Of a DNA stretch of 64,000 nucleotides, positions 22,304 through 32,051 are shown piece after piece. The position numbers and the translations under genes were made by a program. This stretch comes from Chloroflexota bacterium (lineage in GTDB: Bacteria > Chloroflexota > Dehalococcoidia > Bin125), in the NCBI GenBank assembly GCA_028874365.1, contig JAPPJZ010000037.1:1-64000 (forward strand), given 5' to 3'. Position 1 is the stretch's first letter. Each line of letters opens with the position of its first letter. The notes beneath the pieces were generated by a model that worked only from the letters and a program-made list of their open reading frames with translations, made no database searches and was not told the DNA's origin.

Positions 22304-22852
22304 TTAGCACGCCATCATGTCCGACATCACCGCGCTCAGAGGCGAGGTCCGCTCTTGGGCCTGATCGGCCACGATCTCCCGTCCAGAGCTGAGCGATTGC
22401 CCTCCCGGTGCAGCCCATTCGGGCGGGCGGGTTGGCGCGGCTGCGTACCAGACACGCCCCGCCCGACCTCTCAAGGGTTACTGCTATGACCCAGCAACGA
22501 CACTCTTGATCTCGTCTGCGGGTTGGCAGGGAGGGCGGTGACGAAGCGGTCGCCCTCCACCAGTCCTCACGAGGAGACTGCTGTGGATCAACCATGTCGT
22601 GATGGTCCAGACCTGCGAGAGCTCGGGGCGTGTTGCAGGGACGTTGCACCCGGTCGCCCTCAGGGCCGTGATCGCGCGGACCCGCTGGCTCAGGGCCGCC
22701 TGCACCCGATCGACGAACGAAACCACGCGGAGCGAGCCGAGAAACGGAGCAGGTCTACTGTGAAGCGAACGCGGTGATCGTTGGTGATCGCGGTCGTGCC
22801 AACGCGGGCATTCGCCTGCTGACGCAACCCTTCGTCGACGGGGGGCAACGTG

Positions 22853-23083
22853 ATGCGCACCCACCTGCCTCGAGCGGTGTTGGTCGATGTCTGTTTCGCG
22901 CTCGCCGTACTGGTCTGGCTGGCTTCGCTCGCCACGATGTTCCACGTGGGCTACCTCATCGGCCCATTCGCGATCCCGCTGTTCGTCGTTGCTCTGCTGG
23001 GGCGCTGCACGTGGCGACGGGCGTTCCTTGCGGCTCTTGGGGTCGGCTGGGGAGCGTGGATGCTGTCGTTAGCGCTGGGCTAG
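22853..23083 (+). CDS. Small predicted membrane protein
   Basis: MRTHLPRAVLVDVCFALAVLVWLASLATMFHVGYLIGPFAIPLFVVALLG; hydrophobic helices. Confidence 0.45.
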   Translation: MRTHLPRAVLVDVCFALAVLVWLASLATMFHVGYLIGPFAIPLFVVALLGRCTWRRAFLAALGVGWGAWMLSLALG

Positions 23084-23109
23084 ATGCAATGTCGGACTCG
23101 TCTATGAAT

Positions 23110-23415
23110 CGCCATGAACCATTGACCACTCCACCAGGGTCGTGACCAGTTCTCCAGGGTCATGACCAGATCGGCAGACCTGTGACTAGGTCCGCTGCCG
23201 GCAAGAGGACGATCGCTGCATCTGTCAACATCGCTCGGAAAGTGATCCACCTCATCGATGAAGAAGTGATCCGTTGGGGTGGTGGAAGTGGTTGGGTTAG
23301 GGGTGGCTTCACCTCCGTTCAGGCTGTGGTCCGACGACGAGTCCGATAGGACTGTCCTTTGGTGGTGAGGATGTGTGCGTGGTGGCCGAGGCGGTCGAGC
23401 AGCGATGTGGATGGG
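23110..23415 (-). mobile_element. IS21-family remnant: IstB C-terminal end plus terminal-repeat-like region
   Basis: Minus-strand frame ends TSLLDRLGHHAHILTTKGQSYRTRRRTTA (IstB C-terminus); tandem ccaGGGTCrTGACCAG repeats at about 23133-23170 resemble IS21-type terminal repeats. Boundaries approximate. Confidence 0.6.
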
Positions 23416-23425
23416 GGTAGGCACC

Positions 23426-23867
23426 TTGGGTGCCTCATGGGCACCATCGCATACCTGTACGGTGTATTGGTCAACCTGTTCCGATACCGTGATGTCACGC
23501 TGAGCCTGAGTGGGGAATTCGGGGATAACCAAGGCCCATTCTTCCAAGCCGCAACCGGCAATGCGCCCATTTGCGGAGGCAGGATGAAAGTCCTTCCCGA
23601 GGCCGACATGGCGGACGGGTGGCTGGACCTGTGCTTGGCAAGCTGTTGCGACGTGTCGAGGTAGTCCTGATGCTGGCCCGCGTTTTCAAGGGAGATCATC
23701 GCAGCCATTCCTCGGCATCGATGCGCCAGGTCCGTCGGCTGGAGATTGACGCAACCGAGCCGTTGTGGCTCTGGGCTGACGGAGAACGAACGGTCCAACT
23801 ACCGACCGTCATTGAGGTTGTCCCAAGCTGTGTGGCGGTGCTCAAGAAGATTGAGAGCTTGGGATGA
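23426..23867 (+). pseudogene. Diacylglycerol/lipid kinase (YegS/BmrU-like) C-terminal remnant with frameshift
   Basis: Frame A: GTIAYLYGVLVNLFRYRDVTLSLSG...ATGNAPICGGRMKVLPEADMADGWLDLCL; frame B continues GKLLRRVEVVLMLARVFKGDHRSH...VRRLEIDATEPLWLWADGERTVQLPTVIEVVPSCVAVL. Confidence 0.65.
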
Positions 23868-25012
23868 ACCACGACAATAGATGGGTCTTAGGAGTTGCTC
23901 TAGTCCTAGTTGCCGGAGTGCTCCTGTCCTGGCTGTTCTGGGATGATCTGGTCGCCGACGAGGGGTCCCTCAGCGAGGTCATCCGTAATCTCGGACTCAT
24001 CATTGGAGGAGCAATCGCAGTTCTGTTTGCAATCTGGCGCAGCTTAGTAGCTTCTAGGCAGACTCAGGCGGCTCAAGAGGGACTGTTAGAGGAGCGCTAT
24101 CGACAGGGCCTAGAGATGCTGAGTAGTGGTGGGTTGTCAACTCGACTAGGTGGAGTGCAAATCCTCCAAGCCCTAGCAGAGGAACACCCCGGCCGGTTCC
24201 ACTTGATGGTGATGAGATTATTTTGCGCATTCGTCCGCAATCCCCCTAGCCTTAACGGAGGCGAAGAGCAGTACCAAGACACCCTGAGGGAAGACGTGCA
24301 ATCGGCCATGGATGCAATAGGCCGTAGGAAGGAATCAAGTATCAAGATCGAGCAAGACGACGGCTACAACATAGATCTAAGGGGAGCGAAACTCAGTCAT
24401 GCTCAACTGACGGGGACCAACCTCGAAGGAGCGAACTTGATGCTCGCTGACTTAAGGGAGGCGGATTTCGCAGGGTTCCTATTGCCTCCCTCTAACCCGC
24501 TCTCGCTAGCTCGTTCAGACGGACCGTGGAGCAGGGCCGTAAGAGGCGAGGGTCATACAGCTCGCTTGTCCCGAGCCGAGTTCCGCGGAGCGGACTTGGA
24601 AGGCGCGACGATGATGCATGTTGATCTGTCAGGAGCCGACCTTACCAGGGCCAAGGTCTCCTCAGCCCAACTCTTATCGGCGAACTTAACTGGAGCCAGA
24701 TTGATCGAAACGGCCCTACTCCAAACCGTGCTCAACGATGCTGTTCTAAGGGGTGCTGACTTTCTTAGAGCCCAGTTGGTCGGGGCCTCTCTCAAGGGAG
24801 CAATCCTCAGCGGGGCGAAATTCCACCAGGCTGACATTACTGACTGCTGGATTTCCGGTGCCTCGTTCTCAGACGGAGGCAGCAAACCGGCCGTCGGATT
24901 GACTCAGAACGACTTGAACGCGACCCGCTGGGACTCTGAGGCCCCGCCGCTCTTGACGGGCGTAACGGAATTGGGTACTGGGCGACTAATGTCCTTGAAT
25001 CCGACGAAATGA
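23864..25012 (+). CDS. Membrane-anchored pentapeptide-repeat protein
   Basis: Two N-terminal TM segments, then A(D/N)LxxA-type repeats (NLEGANLMLADLREADF; ADLEGATMMHVDLSGADLTRAKVSSAQLLSANLTGARL). Confidence 0.9.
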   Translation: MNHDNRWVLGVALVLVAGVLLSWLFWDDLVADEGSLSEVIRNLGLIIGGAIAVLFAIWRSLVASRQTQAAQEGLLEERYRQGLEMLSSGGLSTRLGGVQILQALAEEHPGRFHLMVMRLFCAFVRNPPSLNGGEEQYQDTLREDVQSAMDAIGRRKESSIKIEQDDGYNIDLRGAKLSHAQLTGTNLEGANLMLADLREADFAGFLLPPSNPLSLARSDGPWSRAVRGEGHTARLSRAEFRGADLEGATMMHVDLSGADLTRAKVSSAQLLSANLTGARLIETALLQTVLNDAVLRGADFLRAQLVGASLKGAILSGAKFHQADITDCWISGASFSDGGSKPAVGLTQNDLNATRWDSEAPPLLTGVTELGTGRLMSLNPTK

Positions 25013-25705
25013 CAATCATCCCTAGATGACAGAAGGGAGCAGCCCAGTGAGTCAATTCGATGATGGGGCCGCTTTCAACTGCCGCATGTGTTGACACTGG
25101 TAGCGCGCCAAGCAGGACTTCAGTCGGGGTCTGGCGGACCGCGACTCGTTCAGGTCTGAGCGCCCGTGGCGCCCGGCGCTGGACCTGCTGGGGAGATGAT
25201 GTTGCGGATGCAGGATGTACGCGTGCTCGGCCACTAAGTGGAAGTGGAGGGCCTCAGTCGGCGTCAAGTAGCTAGTGAGCTGGAGATCGGCAGCAACACG
25301 ATTGAACGTCATCTGCTGTTGCTCGATCCTGGCCGGCGCGATGCCAGTGCTGAGGTTGCCGGAGGCGCCGACCACCTCCATGTGCCGACGTATCGGTTCA
25401 GCAGTGCGGTCGCGCTGCCTGCTGCGGCAACGAAGCCAACAGCAACTGAAGCCTGAACGTCGAACAGGACCTGGCCACATGCGGAGACGCCTCATTGCTG
25501 ATTGGGTTGGTTTCTCCGTCTCTCTCTCGTGACCTCCGGCGACACAACTTAGAGCGAGGTCGATGGCGACGTACACACTCTGACTGAGAGTTCTGCATGC
25601 CGGGCCACACCCTGCCTTGGCCTGAAGCTGGCAGGTTCAGGCTGCGACCCTGTAGTCGCGCAGTCGGGTGTAACATCTCAGCCCCGGTGTCGTGAGGAGT
25701 CGGAA

Positions 25706-26992
25706 GTGCCAAAGCCTCGAAGAAGTCAGATGGACCTGTCGTTCCTTCGAACCTACCTCGAGGAGTTCGCCGCCAACGTCAATCGAGAGCAGGACTCCGA
25801 CCAAGACGACTACGCGACCTTCTGGAGCCGAAAGGGGAACTCGCTTCATCTGTCACACCAGGAGACTCTCGAGTATCGACGGCTCCTCAAGCACTCGATG
25901 AAGAGACTCGCCTCCAACGAGGACATGTCTGAAAAGGCCCTGGATACGGCACTCAAGGATGCGATCTTCTCGGTTGTCGGCGACAGGGCGCCCGACGCAG
26001 AAGAACTCAAGTGCCGGATTGACGAGGCGTTAGTGGAGTTTCGCAACCGTCTACAAGCCGAGCCGGAAGAGTTCGAGTGCTGGATTCCGATTGCGGGCGC
26101 AGATCCGAAGAGTCTTCCTGCGACCTTCGCCTTGACCGACTTCCGCGCGATTGACGATACGGACATCGATCGGTTGAAGAACATCGTTCGTACCAAGCAC
26201 ACAGCGGACGTCCAAGGGAAGCTGGACCACATCGAGCGATATCTTGCTCCGGAGCTACTCGGCACGATCGTGGCGATTCATCGGGTGCCCGCCCGCGACC
26301 AGGACGCCGGCTTGATGCTCGCTGAACGTGCGGTGCTCGAGTCCATCGAATGCCTGAACTTCTTCGCTGAAATGATGCCCTACAACAGAGGCACTCTGTC
26401 CATGGCCAGAAATGGTCCACCCTCAGGCACCGTCACTAGCCTGACGTTAGCTAGCGAGGGGTCGTTCGCAACCGAGCCGAAGGCCAAGCTGCCCTGGACC
26501 TACTCGTTCGATAGGCACGCTGAGCTGACTCCGTCGGCAGCGAAGGCACTAGTACGAGTTGAGTCGCTCCTGACCAAGAAACGCCGTACCAATGTTGAAG
26601 AGTTGCTGCTCAGAGCCGTCCGGTGGAGCGGCCGCGCCGCTGCCGCTGAAACCCCGGAGGATACTCTCCTGTACTCAATCATTGCCCTGGAGTCGCTTCT
26701 CCTTCCCAGCGGATCAGGCGAGCTCTCCTTTCGCCTCTCACGACTCGTAGCCCGGGTTTTAGGCAAGGATCAGGACACTCGCTTCCAGTTGGCTAAGGAT
26801 GTCGTGCGACTCTACGATCTGAGATCCAAGGTCGTGCATGATGGCCGCATTGAAGTAACGGAAGGCGACAAGGATCAAGCCTCTGTGTTTGCACTCGAAG
26901 TGATCGCTCGCATCGTCAATGATGAAGAAGTAGCGCAAACTACGAAGCTCAACGGCCTGCAAGATGTGTTCGACTATCGAGTCGCAGAGTGA
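25706..26992 (+). CDS. ApeA-like HEPN-domain protein
   Basis: C-terminal ELLLRAVRWSGRAAAAETPEDTLLYSIIALESLLLP...LYDLRSKVVHDGR; Rx4H motif RSKVVH at 26822-26839. Confidence 0.75.
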   Translation: MPKPRRSQMDLSFLRTYLEEFAANVNREQDSDQDDYATFWSRKGNSLHLSHQETLEYRRLLKHSMKRLASNEDMSEKALDTALKDAIFSVVGDRAPDAEELKCRIDEALVEFRNRLQAEPEEFECWIPIAGADPKSLPATFALTDFRAIDDTDIDRLKNIVRTKHTADVQGKLDHIERYLAPELLGTIVAIHRVPARDQDAGLMLAERAVLESIECLNFFAEMMPYNRGTLSMARNGPPSGTVTSLTLASEGSFATEPKAKLPWTYSFDRHAELTPSAAKALVRVESLLTKKRRTNVEELLLRAVRWSGRAAAAETPEDTLLYSIIALESLLLPSGSGELSFRLSRLVARVLGKDQDTRFQLAKDVVRLYDLRSKVVHDGRIEVTEGDKDQASVFALEVIARIVNDEEVAQTTKLNGLQDVFDYRVAE

Positions 26993-27100
26993 CGGCACGC
27001 GCGCGCCGCGCGTTGCCTGGTTCGATTGCGCGACCGGCCGCACCGGTCCGACTCGAGCCTGGGACCATCCTGACATGCGAGGATTGGCGAGGAGATTGAG

Positions 27101-27937
27101 ATGGATGACAAAGAGTACGAGGCGACAACCGCGGCGCTCTACCAAGCGCTGGGAGAGGTCTCGGGGGTCACAGTCGACTGTTTTGGGTCAAGGTGCCGTC
27201 TGCAGGGGAAGTCTGGAAGCTGGTATCAGATTGACGTCCTGTTGAGGCAGTCCAATGGACTGCAAACGGTCAGGACAGCCATAGAGTGCAAACACTGGGG
27301 TAAGCGAGTCACAAGGAATGTGGTGAGCAACTTGATCACTTTGCTGGAAGACACTGACATTGAGAAGGGCGTGGTGGTCTCGAAGGAGGGATTCACTTCT
27401 GGCGCCGTCTCCTTGGCGAAGGAAAGAAACATCAGCCTGGTTGAGATGAGAGAGCCCAATGACGCCGACTGGGAAGGGAAGATCAAGACGATCCGCCTGA
27501 TAGTGCACCGCATGTGGCCGGAGTTTTACGACTTTGAGTTCGTCCAGCCACAACAGCCGGGCGCGGAACGCCGCCAGGTTGCGGCCTCAGGCCAGGAGAT
27601 ATTGATCATCGAGCCAAACAACGAACCCAGGACGCTCGTTGAGGTTGCGAATGACGCGGCCAGCTCGGTGACTTCATCAGGTCAAGAGGTTGAGGTTAGG
27701 TTCCGCACTGGAACCACGATGCGGATATCGGGAGTAGACAAACAGGCCACGATTGAGGCGCTGCGCTTCAAAGTGAAGCTCCGCTTCGATGAGACGGAGT
27801 TGGTGGTCGATGGCGCCGAGGCCATCCGACTGATTGTGAAGGAGATCTTCGAGGAACGGCAGCTGAATATTGGGCTCGATGGTCAGGTCAGTGAGGTAAC
27901 TGATGGTCCAGATCCCTCGTTCCCGGGGAACGAGTAA
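27101..27937 (+). CDS. Mrr-like restriction endonuclease-type protein
   Basis: WYQIDVLLRQSNGLQTVRTAIECKHWGKRVTRNVVSNLITLLEDTDIEKGVVVSKEGFTSGAVSLAKERNISLVEM (D-ExK core followed by Mrr_cat-like 'GVVVSKEGFTSGA'). Confidence 0.75.
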   Translation: MDDKEYEATTAALYQALGEVSGVTVDCFGSRCRLQGKSGSWYQIDVLLRQSNGLQTVRTAIECKHWGKRVTRNVVSNLITLLEDTDIEKGVVVSKEGFTSGAVSLAKERNISLVEMREPNDADWEGKIKTIRLIVHRMWPEFYDFEFVQPQQPGAERRQVAASGQEILIIEPNNEPRTLVEVANDAASSVTSSGQEVEVRFRTGTTMRISGVDKQATIEALRFKVKLRFDETELVVDGAEAIRLIVKEIFEERQLNIGLDGQVSEVTDGPDPSFPGNE

Positions 27938-28287
27938 ACCTACCCCTCTTGCACGAGCGGGTCGCCAAAGGCGAGTTCCGTTCTCGTCGGGATAGGTCGA
28001 GCAGTAACTAGGCGACCGTCCTTCCGTGGCCAGAGTAAGCAGGCGAAGGACGAATTCGCAGGGACGGAGTGAGGCGGGCGCTGGAAGACGTTGGACGCGC
28101 GAAGTGGATGACCCAAGACCGACTTGGCCTACAGCCAGAGCCCTTTCTCCCGAGTCACGTGGTTCTGCGCCGCCAACCCCGCGGTCTCACGTGGGTTCAC
28201 TGCCCTGTCAACCGTTAGGCGCTGACCTTGGATAGCCACACCTACCATTGAGCTTTGCCTTCCGACTCGCCGTCTCAAAGAGCCACA

Positions 28288-28364
28288 TCCCACTCGAAAG
28301 TTCGCAGTTCGGTAGCGTTTCGTCCACCAAACTGGACAGAATCGAGAACCTTCGAGTTGCGGTT
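28288..28364 (+). repeat. 77-bp dispersed repeat, copy A
   Basis: About 9 mismatches out of 77 versus copy B by eye; arms ACTCGAAAGTTC / GAACCTTCGAGT are inverted (11/12); inner GTCCA-ccaaac-TGGAC stem. Confidence 0.8.
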
Positions 28365-29139
28365 TTCGCTGAACCTGTGATGCGATTGCAGAGGCGCCCA
28401 CCTAGACTGACCGCCAATCGAAGCTGGGAAGTATCCGAGCAAGATGCTGTCTGCCCTCGCACATGTCGGTGACGAAGTCGCCATGGGCAACTTCGCCGAA
28501 CAGCACCGCGGAGTGGAGCCGCCGCTCCCTGTTTTCGGCAAGCAGGAATCCTCTCCTTGCGCCTTCCGGGCGGCTTCTCAGGCTCGGAATCGCTCTTGGG
28601 GTCCGCAGCACCCGAAGCGCGCCTCAGAGATCATGCGGCACCTGCTCTAGCAGCGAGCAGATGATGCCAACGCGGTTGCTGACTAAACGGGCGCCGAAGC
28701 GGGAACCGGCATCACTGGAGACAAAGGTCGACTCCGCGCATCAGTGTCGTATCGACGGTGCCTCAACGCACGCGACGGTGTTCGGAGGCGTCACTCAGGA
28801 CGCGGCCGCGTCTACGGTGTTGGGCCAGACGCCGAGTGAGATTCTGATTTCGTTGAGTGACATACCTGAACTGATGGTCGCGGCGGCCTGGAGCGCTTCG
28901 CCCTCGCTGGCGCCGCTCTGATCGCGAATCTCCTGGGATAGCTGTAGAGCCATACGTCGGCGCAGTTCTGCAGGCGTCGGGGAGGCCATTTGGGTTCCTT
29001 TCAACTGTCAGTCGGCTGTTTGAACCCTATGGACCGAACCTGATGGAGGATAGGCGCGGGCCGATGGTAAAACCGAAAGCGCACCGATAGAAGAAGCGTT
29101 GGCGGGACGACTTTCGGTCTGTTGGTACACCGGCCGTAG

Positions 29140-30450
29140 CTAGCGATCCCCTTCGCTCGCGCGCATCCAGTCCGCGGCGGTGAGATCTGTGTACATGCGC
29201 CGCCTCCAAAGCCACCAGCGGACGCGCGGCATCGAAAGGGCGAGCAAGGAGGCGCCGAGCAGACAAGCGGCCATCGTCAACAGACCTCCCTGCGGCCCGA
29301 GTGAGTCGACCAACGCGCCGGCAATCAGGGCGCCGATCAGGATCGTGCCCTGAACCAGGTTCATCAGGGTCAGCGCCTGTCCACGCATTTCTTCGGGAGC
29401 ATGGGCGAGGAGGGCGAGGTTGGCGACAGTGGCCATGTTGTAGACGCAGGCGGTGGCGAAGAAGACGCACACAGCGACCACTGCGAGGTGGGGCGCCAAC
29501 GCGATTCCGATCAGGGAAGCGCCGCCAGTCGCGATCAGGCCGACCATCAGCAGGTTGGGCGAACGGATTTCCTTCAGCGAAGCCAGCCAGACCGCTCCGA
29601 CGGTCGCTCCCAGACCGCCCACAGCCGCCAGGTAGCCGACCCAGGACCGATGCTGGCCCAACTCGTCGATCACGACTAGCGGCATCAACACCGCCTCGTA
29701 GGGCTGGAGGAACATGTACGACATCGCCGAGATGGCAAGCACCGCCAGCGGCCAGCGCGTGTCGACGGCCCAACGCGCTCCCGCCGTGATCTGGCCAACG
29801 ATGGAGCGCACCTCCTCCTCGCCATCTGGCCTCGGCTGCTGCCGAGCATGAATCATCCCTCCAAACATCGCGGCCAACAAGCTGAACGCCGTCATGAGAC
29901 CGAACATCCAGGTGAAGTCGGCGATGCTGAGCAGCAGGCCGGCGAGAAGCGCGCCACCGATTTTGACCGATGTCTGTCCCGTCTGCGACAGTGCCGTGGC
30001 CGAACGCAGGTGGGCTGACTCGACGATGACCGGCAGCAATGCTCGACGGGCCAGGTTGAAGAAGACAAAACCGATGCCGGACAGTGCCGAGAGCGCGATG
30101 ACTTGCCAGCTGTGGGCCTGCTCGACGATCAGCAAAACGAAGAGCACGCCGGATGCAACCGCGTTGGCCAGAAACGAGCCGATCAATACCCGCCGATATG
30201 AGTAGCGATCGACGATCACTCCGGCGAACGGTGAGAGCAGCAGATTGGGCGCCATCCAGGCCGCGAGAACAGCGCCCAGGAGTACGGCTGAGCCGGACAA
30301 CTCGACGATCAGGACGGCCCGGGCGACCAGCTCCAGCGCCAGCGCAGCCGAGCGGACGAAGGTGGCTGCCCAGAGGACACGGAAGTCGCGGTACCTGAAC
30401 GCGGCAAAGGTTTCAGGATTGAGCAACGGGCGCTCCTTGACCTTCGCCAA
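29140..30450 (-). CDS. MFS transporter (MFS_3/enterobactin exporter-like)
   Basis: 436 aa, multi-TM; FRYRDFRVLWAATFVRSAALALELVARAVLIVELSGSAVLLGAVLAAWMAPNLLLSPFAGVIVDRYSYRRVL. Confidence 0.92.
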   Translation of the reverse strand: MAKVKERPLLNPETFAAFRYRDFRVLWAATFVRSAALALELVARAVLIVELSGSAVLLGAVLAAWMAPNLLLSPFAGVIVDRYSYRRVLIGSFLANAVASGVLFVLLIVEQAHSWQVIALSALSGIGFVFFNLARRALLPVIVESAHLRSATALSQTGQTSVKIGGALLAGLLLSIADFTWMFGLMTAFSLLAAMFGGMIHARQQPRPDGEEEVRSIVGQITAGARWAVDTRWPLAVLAISAMSYMFLQPYEAVLMPLVVIDELGQHRSWVGYLAAVGGLGATVGAVWLASLKEIRSPNLLMVGLIATGGASLIGIALAPHLAVVAVCVFFATACVYNMATVANLALLAHAPEEMRGQALTLMNLVQGTILIGALIAGALVDSLGPQGGLLTMAACLLGASLLALSMPRVRWWLWRRRMYTDLTAADWMRASEGDR

Positions 30451-30694
30451 CCTAGAGGGTTCCGTGCACTGTGACTGTCAACATCGGTTGCACAACAAAC
30501 AACGAGTGCAACAGCGAGAGGGAAGGTCGCGGAGTCGCGCGTTCCGCGACGGCGACGCGGCACCCTTCTACTCAGCAGTTGAGATAGATCATTCCACTGC
30601 GCACCTCAATCGAGATAGAAAAACTCGACAGGAATGTGCTTTCACTTTTGCTTGCGTTACCTACAGCGATTTGCACATGTGAGGTCGGTACGGA

Positions 30695-32050
30695 GTGCTC
30701 TCGTCGGCGATGGCCAACCGACCTACATTCGTGGTAATGAAGGACGAACAACTCAGGGCAATGCGACACGATGCTTATCCGTTGAGTCCGACCCAGGCAA
30801 ACCACGCTGCGCCGGAACGACGGCCGCACGTGCTACGCACCGCCGCGGACTCGTTAAGGGACAGCCTGACACCTGGCAGCCTGAGCGAGCCAGACGTTGT
30901 CCTGTATGCGACCCGGATCTCGCTCTGGGGCCGCTGGTTCATCTGGCTGGTGGTCGTCTTCCTGACCGCGTATCGGCCGAGCTTCTGGTATCCGGACATG
31001 GCCGAAACGCTCGTCCTGCCGATCCTGCAACTGTTGGTCAACTGCCTGGTCCACCATCGGTTGCGCCAGCGGCGACCGATTACCCAGCGCCTGTTGTTGT
31101 TGCTGAGCGCCAGCGACGTGGCCCAGATCACGTTTGCGGTCCTCATCCTCGGCGGATACTCGAGCTTCGCCTTCGTCGCCTTCTACCCGGCGCTCGGAGT
31201 GTTCGCAGTGCTGTTCCCATCGCTCTCGGCCACGCTCTGTTGGACATCGTTGGCCACGTTGCTGTACATCGCGACCTGCCTCTGGAGTGGCGCCGGTCTG
31301 AGCCTCGATCGGGGTCAGGAGATGGTCCTGGTCGGGCGTGTTGCAATGATGTACGTCGTTGCAGTTGGTATCGGCATGATTGTGCGCTTCGAACGCCTCC
31401 GCTGGCAGTCGGCGCTCTCACGAGAGCAGCGGTCACTCAAGGAACGGATCGAACTCTCCCAGAGGATCCACGACACGACCGCTCAGACGGCGTCGATGAT
31501 CAACCTCGGCATCCACCGCGCCAAGGCGCTGGCCGCTGATTCCCAACCTGATCTGCAGTCCACGCTCGACGCGACCGCCGAACTGACCAGGTCGGCGATG
31601 TGGGAAGTGCGCGGTCCGATTGACGCCGGGCACATTGTTGAAGGTCGGCAACTGGGACGAGTCCTGTGGTCGCACTGCGCGACGTTTGAGCGGATCACCG
31701 GCATCCCCACCTCACTCTCCCAGTCGGGCGCCGAGCCTGCCTTGCCGACAGAGGTTCGCTCCCAACTCTTTGCCATCGCGCACAACGCGCTCACCAACGC
31801 CTTCCTCCACGCCGATCCGAGCAGGGTCGACGTCGGCTTGAGCTTTACTGAGGAGGTGATCTGTCTGCGCATCGCCGACGACGGCGCCGGGCTTCCGGAC
31901 GACTACGCCAAGCGCCGACGGGGGCTCAGCGGGATGATGGAACATGCCTTGAGCATGGGCGGTCGGTTGAAGGTGGAAGGCGCGCGACCGGAGGGCGGAA
32001 CCTCAATCACATGCGTTGTACCTCGCGGGACAGACAGAGGCAGAGACTGA
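30695..32050 (+). CDS. NarL-type sensor histidine kinase (HisKA_3 + HATPase_c) with N-terminal membrane domain
   Basis: RIHDTTAQTASMINLGIHRAK H-box; NALTNAFLHADPSRVDVGL; IADDGAGLPDD; GLSGMMEHALSMGGRLKVEG. Confidence 0.93.
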   Translation: MLSSAMANRPTFVVMKDEQLRAMRHDAYPLSPTQANHAAPERRPHVLRTAADSLRDSLTPGSLSEPDVVLYATRISLWGRWFIWLVVVFLTAYRPSFWYPDMAETLVLPILQLLVNCLVHHRLRQRRPITQRLLLLLSASDVAQITFAVLILGGYSSFAFVAFYPALGVFAVLFPSLSATLCWTSLATLLYIATCLWSGAGLSLDRGQEMVLVGRVAMMYVVAVGIGMIVRFERLRWQSALSREQRSLKERIELSQRIHDTTAQTASMINLGIHRAKALAADSQPDLQSTLDATAELTRSAMWEVRGPIDAGHIVEGRQLGRVLWSHCATFERITGIPTSLSQSGAEPALPTEVRSQLFAIAHNALTNAFLHADPSRVDVGLSFTEEVICLRIADDGAGLPDDYAKRRRGLSGMMEHALSMGGRLKVEGARPEGGTSITCVVPRGTDRGRD

Positions 32051-32051
32051 C

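Noticed and set aside
25238-25456. Plus-strand 'EVEGLSRRQVASELEIGSNTIERHL', HTH-like and reminiscent of an IstA N-terminus
   Set aside because: Only one helix-turn-helix-like stretch, no continuing transposase homology in any frame; insufficient for a mobile-element call.
28444-28921. Several short ORFs (68-152 aa) in the 28.0-29.0 kb interval
   Set aside because: No recognisable domains, overlapping in multiple frames; likely non-coding or decayed sequence.
28795-29004. 69-aa minus-strand ORF (MKGTQMASPTPAELRRRMALQLSQEIRDQ...)
   Set aside because: Could be a genuine small protein, but nothing beyond ORF length supports it.
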